DNA from: a virus
Strand: one strand, 5' to 3'
Virus record (IMG/VR): IMGVR_UViG_3300028008_000105
Span: 1-23,804 of that record
DNA length: 23,804 bases
Position numbers and translations under genes: made by a program. The notes under the pieces are model-generated. The model was not told where the DNA came from, ran no database searches, and was given only the letters and a program-made list of their open reading frames with translations. Below, one piece after another: positions 1 to 7,167 of this stretch (within the stretch, counting starts at the first letter, position 1; every line of letters starts with the position of its first letter).

Positions 1-3000
1 ATCATCTGCCACATTAAAATATTCACCAGTAGCTCCAGGTATAAGCTGTTTAGTTATTTTATCTTTTTTAGTAGCAGCTGGATCAAGTATTCTATAATGA
101 AAGCCTAAGCCATCTAACCCTGTTATATTTATTATATCAGAGCCTAGCTTCATAGCTATTTTTTTAGAATCTTTAGCTAGCGCATCCTTAACTTGCTTAC
201 TACTAACTTTTGTAACTGCTTTTTTAGATAATTCTTTAATAGAATCTGGTATTATATTCGAAGACTTTATTCCTTTTAAAAATCCTAAAGTACCGAAATC
301 AACTATTAATCCTTCATTCCAAATTCTAGTCAATAGCTCTATAGATTCTTTTGAAACATTAGATAGATCGTCGTCTATAATATTTTTATCTTCTACTACG
401 TTATCGTATCCCTTGCTCTGTATTGCTCTAGTCAGCACACTTACTTCCTGCATTTGAGGCTGAGATATAGATCTTTTTACATTTCCTCTTTCAGCTTGTT
501 TATTAAATTCTTGAACGAAGTTATTGGACAGTTCTACTCCTAGTCTTTCTTGATTATCTTCAAAAGCTTTTCTTATCTCGCTACTACCATCATATAGCTC
601 TTGGCTGTATATATCAAAAGCATACTCTTCAGCTAGAGCTTTAGCTAACGCTTCTTTTCTACCTCTAATAACTTCATCACCTTTAAACATGTAAGTCAAG
701 AACTGCTCATTAGTGATTTTATTAGCAGCATTCGGTAGTCTTCTAACAAGTTGAGCGCCTGAAGTTCTACCTGCTTTATCAGTACCAACACTTTCACGAT
801 CTATTTTTTTACCTTCCCAGTCAGAAGTAAATTTACCATCAACAGACTTTTGAATAGCAAAAGGCATACCTTGCATAAGCCAAGTTGTGGTCATGTTTTC
901 AAGTATAGGCTTTTTAAGTTTTAAGAAGTTGTTTCTAAGTTCGCCACCACGTTTAGCTCCTAGCATTTTCTTAAACTCAATATCTGCTTGTTTACCTATC
1001 TCTTTCTTAATCTCAGACATTAAAGGTGTAACAGTCTTGTTTATAGACGTTGCAGCGTCGATGCGAGATTTAAGCGTTTTAGTTATAAGTAGTATTTTGT
1101 CTTTTACTTTTGCTACCATATCAGATGGTAACACGCTAGCTTCCACTAGGTTCTTATATTCAACTCTTGGAGCCTCAGTAGTTGTAGTTTCAGCTACAGG
1201 CTCTGCAACTTGTCTAGCTTCTTCTGTGTCTAAGCTTTCAGCTCGTCTTTCAGACTCTATGGCTAATTGTTTTTTAGCATCTAGCTTACTAAATCTAGTA
1301 TTAGCGAATATAAACTCACCAAAAGTAATTGGTTCACCGCTTTTAGTTTTTCTAACAGCTGCAGGATCATAGTTTATTAATCTATCAACTATTCCTTCAA
1401 GCATTAGCCCTGCTTCTTCTCTAGACAAAGCTCTAGAGTTAACATAGTTGTATATAGCTCCGCCTTGTTGTGTCGCTTCGTATATTGGGTTAAATATTTT
1501 AGCTCCTTGAAACTCTGCTTTTGTTTTTACATCTTTAGGTACTAAATTATTTATAGTATTCAGTATACTTGAAGATTTTTTAGTTTCTGGCTTTGCTTCT
1601 ATATCTTTTACGCTAGCTGCTTTATCTTTAGATAATAAGCTTTTAAAAACTTCGCTAGTTTCTACTGCAGCTACATCTTCTTTAGATAGTGTTCCATCTT
1701 TAATCTTTTCGGCCATATTAGTTATAAAGCCAACTATAGCTGGTTGAGTAGATAGATCTTCAGTTATACCAACTTCACTATTAAATAGTTGGCCCAACCT
1801 ATACATAAAACTTTTGCTTGATTTTTTAGTTTTATCTATTCTACCTATACGCTCCACAAAACCCATTATTATCTCCTCAGATAAAAAATTACCTGCTTTA
1901 TCTTTTTCAACTCTTTGGCCTACATTTCCGCTATCACTAAACATCTCAGAATATATCTCAGGCTGAGTTTCTTTAAGATACCCTGTTATTTCTTCAGCTA
2001 CTAAATCTATATTTAAATCTTTTTTTGCAATCCAGTCCCAAAATATTAAATGGCCAACTTCGTGCGTAGCTGTGCCTTCTCTTTCATTTTTTAACTGATT
2101 TTCTTCAGTTGTTACATACATGTACTTATCTCCAACACGTCCAGCTTGACCGTTGAGTCCACCTGTTTCAGCGTTAGCTAAACTATACCAAAAATTATTT
2201 TTATCTTTTGAATTTTTGCTAAGATCTATACCTTCTTCTTTCGCTTTTTTAATTGCAAACGCTTTAGCTTCTTTTTCAGTTTTAAATTCAAAAGCTTCAA
2301 AATCTAAGCCTACGTTTTTTAAAGCTTTTTTAGCATTCTTATTATTCGTTGATATTTCCTGTAACAAATATATATCGTAAGCTCTTTTATTTACTTTAGT
2401 TTTAGTTATCTCGGCACCTTCTTTAGCCAATTGTTCTGACGCTTGCTTATTTATTTCGTTGTATCTTTTTTCGTCAGTTGTTCTTAATAAATTGTACTTA
2501 TTAGCGTAATCTAATGGATTTCTAAATGCCTCTACATCTTGTTGAATTTTTTGATAATCTAAAGCTAGATCGTCTATCATTTTTTTACGCTGTGCTCTAG
2601 TTAGATCAGTATTATTTTTTATATTAAAAGCACTGCTTCTAAGTTCACCTTGCTTATTAATAGCATTTAAATATGCATCATAATTAGCCTTGTTCATCTT
2701 GTTAAGCCATCTGCCTTCAGCTTCTAACAGTTTATCTGATATAGTGTCTTGTAAGCTGTCAGCTTGTTTCTTCAAAGAACTAGCAGTGGCAGTATCTGAT
2801 ATACCTTCTAGTTGTTTTAATATTTCTTGTCTGTTACTAATTAAACCTTGTATCTCTGCTTTTTCTTCAGGATTCATAGACATGTTTAATGCTGCTCCCA
2901 TAGCAACACTACCTCCACCTAATCCAGCACCAAAAAATCCGCCTGAAAATGTAGCATGGCCAACTCCCTCCCATATGTTAGGGTTTCTAGTTATTAAGTT

Positions 3001-4815
3001 TTGTGTAAGTGTAGTTAAGCCTTCTGTTATAGATTCTCCAATACCACCAAGTGCAAATTCTTTAGCAAAAGGTTTACCAGCGTTTAAAGCTTTTTGGTAA
3101 AATGTTGTTGGTATAGGTTTTAAAAGACCTTTTCTTCCTTGTCTTATAAAAGTTTTAGTTGCATTGTTAAAAAATCTACTACCTAATACAAACGTAGGCA
3201 GAGAGCTTAACAAACCTTCTGCTGCACCAAATCCAGCGCCAGTTAAAAACTTATTTAAAGAAGTGTATTCTTTGTCATTGTATTCTAAGTTTTTACCATA
3301 TGCTTGTATATCATTATATTTACTTAGAAACTCTTCGTAAGTCATGTCTCCTATTTGCTGACCAGCGCTCAAAGTCCCTAACGACAAACCTGCTATTGCT
3401 CCAGAGGCCATTGGTGAAAATCCTAAAGCAGTTGCGGTTCCACCCGATGCAGCTATTAAGGCAAATATAGGCGCTTGCCTTCCAGTTTCTTCCACTATAA
3501 ATCTTCCAAAGTTGTCTAGGCTGTCAAAAGCCTTATCAAATGACACACCTTTTCTGTAACCTTCTCTAGCTTTTTCTCTAATTTTTCTTCTTTCCTGACC
3601 AAACGAAGCGACGCCAAACAAATCTTCTGGTCCTTCAACTCCTGACATTAATCCGGCTAATTGTCCAACGCCAGCTTCCGCAAATTCTAAACCTCCTAGC
3701 GCTAATCCTTCTAAAGTGCTTAAAGCGTTAAAACCAAATATATTTAATAAATCATGATCTCTTTTTAATACATCTAGCTCTTGAGAAGTGTCCATTAATC
3801 CTTCTGTTGCTTCAACAAATTTTTCGTACTCTTCGTACATCTGACTTTGCATACTACCCAACTCAGCTTGGTTTTTCTCGTAAATAGCATACTCTTCTTT
3901 ACTTATCAAGCCGGTAGTTTCAAATTGTTTTTCTATTTTTTTATTTTGAATATACCTTGCATCGTTTTGAAAAGAATCTATTTTTGCTTGTAGTTTTTCA
4001 ATGTCAATTTCTTTAGTAGTTTTTTGAAATTTTTCTTGCTGCTGCTCTACTTGCTCTTTTGCTGCTGCTTGTCTTCCTCTAGCTAAGCCAGCAACTGCTT
4101 TGCTGTACTCATCACTACCTACCTCAAAGCTTTCGTTTTGGTATTTTTTATATACAAAATAATCTTGAACTAACTCTTTAGGAGGATTTTCTCCTTCCCA
4201 ATTTCTAAATTGATCTGGAATTTTATTTAAAAGATTTTTCTGCTTAAGCTCTTTCATAGAATTAAAAGTAGCTTCGAGCTCTTCTTCGTAAGGCAATATT
4301 TCTTTTACAGTAGTTCTTCCACCACCACCGTAGCCATACGGATTGTATGTAGTTTTAGTATCAACTACTTTTTTAGGTTCAAATATACTTCTGTTTACAG
4401 ATCCGTCTTCTGAGTAATATTTACTTTTGAGATCTTCTTGTCCTTTTTTTACATTAGGGTTTATGTTTGGATCGTTTATTTCGTCTAATGTTAAATATAT
4501 AGTAGACCCGTCTTCTAATTCTACTTCTTGATCTGCAACATATCTATTACTTTTTACTTCTCTAGATTTAGGTTTGTATCCTCCGCCAAAACCATAGGGA
4601 TTGTAAAACTCTTGTACTTCTGCTGTAGCTTCTTCTACACCTTCTGGCTTTCTAACAGCTCCTTTTTCTCTATATTTATCATACGTGCCTGCTTGTGCTT
4701 GTGCTTGTTTCCACCAATATTTAGTATCATTTTGTTCAACACTATCAGTGTTGTTTTCTCGACTTTCTGTCGGTTCAGCTTCTTGTTTCCACCAGTAAAT
4801 ACTGTTGTTTGACAT
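1..4815 (-). CDS. Giant virion-type polyvalent protein with zincin-like metallopeptidase motif (C-terminus beyond window)
   Basis: The reading frame is open from the ATG at 4815-4813 to the left edge: at least 1605 residues with no stop, so the 3' end lies outside. Visible parts in order: an N-terminus with two YWWKQ copies (residues 7-11, 33-37) and two YNPYG(F/Y)GGG copies (71-79, 157-165); a charged, probably coiled-coil stretch (about 210-350); Gly/Ala-rich hydrophobic segments (about 448-485 and 618-645) that could insert in a membrane; then HEVGH at 918-922, preceded by GTAT and followed by LSEEIIMGFVERIG (978-991), where E980 or E981 may be the third zinc ligand. This fits a zincin metallopeptidase domain of the kind found in phage polyvalent proteins. 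The gene starts 6 bases after the upstream virion gene, so I infer an internal or ejected virion protein. Giant virion proteins of crAss-like phages can carry RNA polymerase domains; none is visible here. Substrate unknown. Confidence 0.72.
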   Translation of the reverse strand, partial: MSNNSIYWWKQEAEPTESRENNTDSVEQNDTKYWWKQAQAQAGTYDKYREKGAVRKPEGVEEATAEVQEFYNPYGFGGGYKPKSREVKSNRYVADQEVELEDGSTIYLTLDEINDPNINPNVKKGQEDLKSKYYSEDGSVNRSIFEPKKVVDTKTTYNPYGYGGGGRTTVKEILPYEEELEATFNSMKELKQKNLLNKIPDQFRNWEGENPPKELVQDYFVYKKYQNESFEVGSDEYSKAVAGLARGRQAAAKEQVEQQQEKFQKTTKEIDIEKLQAKIDSFQNDARYIQNKKIEKQFETTGLISKEEYAIYEKNQAELGSMQSQMYEEYEKFVEATEGLMDTSQELDVLKRDHDLLNIFGFNALSTLEGLALGGLEFAEAGVGQLAGLMSGVEGPEDLFGVASFGQERRKIREKAREGYRKGVSFDKAFDSLDNFGRFIVEETGRQAPIFALIAASGGTATALGFSPMASGAIAGLSLGTLSAGQQIGDMTYEEFLSKYNDIQAYGKNLEYNDKEYTSLNKFLTGAGFGAAEGLLSSLPTFVLGSRFFNNATKTFIRQGRKGLLKPIPTTFYQKALNAGKPFAKEFALGGIGESITEGLTTLTQNLITRNPNIWEGVGHATFSGGFFGAGLGGGSVAMGAALNMSMNPEEKAEIQGLISNRQEILKQLEGISDTATASSLKKQADSLQDTISDKLLEAEGRWLNKMNKANYDAYLNAINKQGELRSSAFNIKNNTDLTRAQRKKMIDDLALDYQKIQQDVEAFRNPLDYANKYNLLRTTDEKRYNEINKQASEQLAKEGAEITKTKVNKRAYDIYLLQEISTNNKNAKKALKNVGLDFEAFEFKTEKEAKAFAIKKAKEEGIDLSKNSKDKNNFWYSLANAETGGLNGQAGRVGDKYMYVTTEENQLKNEREGTATHEVGHLIFWDWIAKKDLNIDLVAEEITGYLKETQPEIYSEMFSDSGNVGQRVEKDKAGNFLSEEIIMGFVERIGRIDKTKKSSKSFMYRLGQLFNSEVGITEDLSTQPAIVGFITNMAEKIKDGTLSKEDVAAVETSEVFKSLLSKDKAASVKDIEAKPETKKSSSILNTINNLVPKDVKTKAEFQGAKIFNPIYEATQQGGAIYNYVNSRALSREEAGLMLEGIVDRLINYDPAAVRKTKSGEPITFGEFIFANTRFSKLDAKKQLAIESERRAESLDTEEARQVAEPVAETTTTEAPRVEYKNLVEASVLPSDMVAKVKDKILLITKTLKSRIDAATSINKTVTPLMSEIKKEIGKQADIEFKKMLGAKRGGELRNNFLKLKKPILENMTTTWLMQGMPFAIQKSVDGKFTSDWEGKKIDRESVGTDKAGRTSGAQLVRRLPNAANKITNEQFLTYMFKGDEVIRGRKEALAKALAEEYAFDIYSQELYDGSSEIRKAFEDNQERLGVELSNNFVQEFNKQAERGNVKRSISQPQMQEVSVLTRAIQSKGYDNVVEDKNIIDDDLSNVSKESIELLTRIWNEGLIVDFGTLGFLKGIKSSNIIPDSIKELSKKAVTKVSSKQVKDALAKDSKKIAMKLGSDIINITGLDGLGFHYRILDPAATKKDKITKQLIPGATGEYFNVADD
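4321..4605 (-). repeat. Two copies of a YNPYG(F/Y)GGG motif
   Basis: Residues 71-79 (plus-strand positions 4579-4605) and 157-165 (4321-4347) of the giant protein encode YNPYGFGGG and YNPYGYGGG. They lie in the low-complexity N-terminal part, downstream of the YWWKQ pair. No function is known to me. The conserved aromatic/glycine pattern suggests flexible adhesive or docking segments. Confidence 0.7.
4705..4797 (-). repeat. Two copies of a YWWKQ-encoding repeat
   Basis: Two 15-base units at 4783-4797 and 4705-4719 differ at one base (ttgtttccaccagta and ttgtttccaccaata on the plus strand). Both encode YWWKQ, 26 residues apart, at the extreme N-terminus of the giant protein. The aromatic-basic motif is separated by an acidic, disordered-looking linker. 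It may be a short binding or packaging signal; that role is inference. Confidence 0.75.
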
Positions 4816-4821
4816 AATATT

Positions 4822-6090
4822 TTATTTGTTTTTATTTAAAAAGTAGTCAGTTACACTAAAATCGCTTCTACCACCTGTTTCAAATGACTTTTCTGGCATT
4901 TTACCATCTAACCAAACGTCGTCAAAGCTTATCCCCATTTTAATTGCCAACTCGTCTAGTAAAACTAGTTTTTGATCGTCATCTATATTTTCATTATTAA
5001 GTATTGCGTTAAATTCAAGAGGATTTCTAGATTCTAAAAATTCTGTGGCTTGCTTAGGAGTTAGCTGCATACCGTCGTAAGATATTGTTTTCGATGCTTT
5101 ATCCGCGTCAGCACTGTCTTTACTGTTTTTACTGTTTTTATTACCACCTTTAGTAGGTACAGTTTTTCTTTTAGAGCCATAGCCTTGTTTAGAATTTTCA
5201 ACTAAAGCTTCCATGTATTTGTTCACTACTACGTCTCTAAGATCTTCAAAACTAATATCACCGCCTTTGTAAGCATCAACGTTTTGTGCAACCATAGGAT
5301 CATCTATCATTCTAACACCACCTATTAACCCATCGTAAACTACTGACATTAAAGAGTTTCTGCCTCCTTGATCTATACCTAATGTTAATTGATTTGCGTA
5401 TTGATTATATTTAACACCACCTGGTTGAAGAATTATACCAGCGTTGTACACTTGATCGCCCATCTTTAGCATTCCTTGAGCTAATTTGTAATCTTTAACT
5501 TCGTAACCAGGTAAATTATTTAAACCCACCATTCCATCATCGCCTGCAAAGCTAACGTTACCGTATTCATCTATACTTAAATCAAACTCCTCGTTATACA
5601 CACTTCTTAGCATATTTACGTTAGCTTGATTTTCTGGAGAAAGAGATGTAGATTGATTCTGTATGTTACCTATTATCTCTTTTTTATTTTCCCCGTACAT
5701 CTTCATTTGAGAATTAAGTGTTTCAAACGAACCTCTTATTTGATTCATTTGATTTGTTATATCCATATACATTTCACTACCTACTTCGTACTCATTAACT
5801 TGGTTAGCTAAGTTTACGTAGTTCTGTTTTTGAGTCATTAGGAAGTTAGATATACTATTTCTATATTTATCTGGTATTCCACCTAGGTCTACGTCTGCTG
5901 GTAGTTTATTTAAATATTTTGCAAGTTGATCTTCATAATTGTTTTTTACAGCCTTAGCAGGATCTGTTATTTGAGTGTTACCAAACTTGCTTGCTTGAAC
6001 CAATCCTTTATTGAAAGCAGTACCTACATCTAGAAACTTACCGTAAAGATATGGATTTTGTGCGTTTTTTATTAATTGATCGTCTGTCAT
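4822..6090 (-). CDS. Putative internal virion (ejection) protein, 422 aa
   Basis: This is a hydrophilic, mostly helical-looking protein with no signal peptide and no transmembrane segment that I can see. The N-terminal half (about 30-160) is rich in Asn/Gln and looks coiled-coil-like. A more ordered central part (about 170-300) follows, then a basic low-complexity linker near 305-335 with tandem KNS units, and a C-terminal helical region. Its ATG overlaps the stop of the upstream gene by one base (TAATG), indicating translational coupling, and the giant protein begins 6 bases after its stop. I recognise the general type from uncultured marine phage structural clusters, but no biochemical function is known. 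The role as an internal or ejected virion protein is inferred from its position between a glycine-zipper protein and the giant protein. Confidence 0.6.
   Translation of the reverse strand: MTDDQLIKNAQNPYLYGKFLDVGTAFNKGLVQASKFGNTQITDPAKAVKNNYEDQLAKYLNKLPADVDLGGIPDKYRNSISNFLMTQKQNYVNLANQVNEYEVGSEMYMDITNQMNQIRGSFETLNSQMKMYGENKKEIIGNIQNQSTSLSPENQANVNMLRSVYNEEFDLSIDEYGNVSFAGDDGMVGLNNLPGYEVKDYKLAQGMLKMGDQVYNAGIILQPGGVKYNQYANQLTLGIDQGGRNSLMSVVYDGLIGGVRMIDDPMVAQNVDAYKGGDISFEDLRDVVVNKYMEALVENSKQGYGSKRKTVPTKGGNKNSKNSKDSADADKASKTISYDGMQLTPKQATEFLESRNPLEFNAILNNENIDDDQKLVLLDELAIKMGISFDDVWLDGKMPEKSFETGGRSDFSVTDYFLNKNK
5113..5139 (-). repeat. Three tandem 9-bp units encoding KNS/KDS
   Basis: The plus strand reads actgtcttt, actgttttt, actgttttt in direct succession. 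On the coding strand the units give K-N-S or K-D-S triplets inside a charged linker of the 422-residue virion protein. Length variation by replication slippage would stay in frame. Confidence 0.65.
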
Positions 6091-6755
6091 TATTTTTCTG
6101 CTTTAGCTGTTAGTTCACCTATTTGTGCAAATTGAGGAGCTAGTGATCCTGCTATTTGTCCTACACCTCCTATTATTGCTTGCTTAGCTTGCTCTCTAGC
6201 CATATTCGCTGCACCTAATCTTCCTTGCGCCATACCCAATAATGTATTGGTTTTTTGCTGCTGCATTTTTCTAGAGATAAGCTGTCCTTCTCTATCCATA
6301 GTTTGTAATTGTCCAGCCATGCCTCTTTCGGCCATTAGGTTAGATCTTTCTTGCTGACCTATATCTACTGCTGCTGCTTGAGCTGATTGAGCTTGCTGCT
6401 GCGCCATAGCTTGTGCTAAGCCAGCTATACCACTTCCACCAGCCGCTCCTGCAAACTGATCCATTATATTAGCTTGTCCTTGCGCTTGTTGTTGCGCTGC
6501 AAAGTCTGCTGCTTGTGTATTTACCGTAAGATCTTCGTACACGTTCTCCATGTTAGCATACGGGTTAGAAGTGTCACGAGCTTCTAATTGAGCTTTGTAC
6601 ATGTTGAACTCTCCTTGTGCTTGCTGTTGCTCTCTTCTTCTTTGCTTGCTCCCAATTATACCGCTAGCAATACCAGCGATACCTCCTATAACGCCAGCTG
6701 AACCTCCTGCTATTACAGCTGGGTCTAATATCTTTAATGGTGATTTTTTACTCAT
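6090..6755 (-). CDS. Small internal virion protein with glycine-zipper membrane segment, 221 aa
   Basis: Residues 13-35 form a glycine/alanine-rich hydrophobic stretch (AVIAGGSAGVIGGIAGIASG and onward), a classic glycine-zipper transmembrane segment. A basic KQRRR patch follows at 37-41. The rest is Gln/Ala-rich helix (QQQAQ runs, about 43-60, 85-130 and 160-195), with a second hydrophobic patch near 190-205. This layout recalls small ejection proteins of podoviruses such as T7 gp14, which insert in the host outer membrane; the resemblance is in architecture, not a proven homology. The gene is 28 bases after the upstream small virion gene and overlaps the next gene by one base. It probably acts with the two following proteins in genome delivery. 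Confidence 0.6.
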   Translation of the reverse strand: MSKKSPLKILDPAVIAGGSAGVIGGIAGIASGIIGSKQRRREQQQAQGEFNMYKAQLEARDTSNPYANMENVYEDLTVNTQAADFAAQQQAQGQANIMDQFAGAAGGSGIAGLAQAMAQQQAQSAQAAAVDIGQQERSNLMAERGMAGQLQTMDREGQLISRKMQQQKTNTLLGMAQGRLGAANMAREQAKQAIIGGVGQIAGSLAPQFAQIGELTAKAEK

Positions 6756-6783
6756 TTTATTCTAATATCTATATAGTTACACA

Positions 6784-7155
6784 TTATTTACTACTTTCAA
6801 ATATCTCTGATCCCATAGCAAATATCTCCGCTTTCTCTGTTGAATTATTCTTAACTTCTACTTCCGCGTAATAGCCAAGTAGACTAGCCATGTTTGCCCT
6901 GTTGTCTTTGCTAAAAAATACAAAATCTTGATTAGTGGGAAGAACAGTACTATTTGCCACATCACATGTTATAGTTTTTTGAGGAAAATTTACTGCGACT
7001 ATAGGACCTAGCTCTACGACTGTATCAGCAAAATCTACTGTATTTGAATTAGCCAGCGGGTAGCTACTTGTATCTGCATAGTAAGCTATGTCGTTAGTAC
7101 CTGGCTGTATTGCTTGATTTAGCGGATGTGTTAATGTAAATGTTATATTTGGCAT
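6784..7155 (-). CDS. Small conserved virion protein, 123 aa
   Basis: This is a short beta-rich protein starting MPNITFTL, with alternating polar and hydrophobic strands, an Asp/Thr-rich middle and no membrane segment. It lies 12 bases after the appendage gene and 28 bases before the glycine-zipper protein, inside the structural operon. I recognise similar small proteins next to tail genes in uncultured marine phage genomes, but know of no named function. A minor tail, neck or capsid-decoration component is the likeliest role, based on context only. The start is the only plausible ATG and follows an A/T-rich leader without a ribosome binding site. Confidence 0.55.
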   Translation of the reverse strand: MPNITFTLTHPLNQAIQPGTNDIAYYADTSSYPLANSNTVDFADTVVELGPIVAVNFPQKTITCDVANSTVLPTNQDFVFFSKDNRANMASLLGYYAEVEVKNNSTEKAEIFAMGSEIFESSK

Positions 7156-7167
7156 GTATTATTTGTT

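Noticed and set aside
887-1372. 161-residue open frame on the plus strand
   Set aside because: It lies antisense within the giant gene, is Ser/Leu-rich as expected from reversed coding sequence, and has no leader or neighbouring genes on that strand.
2690-3100. 136-residue plus-strand open frame
   Set aside because: It is antisense to the hydrophobic part of the giant gene; its composition follows from the complementary codons.
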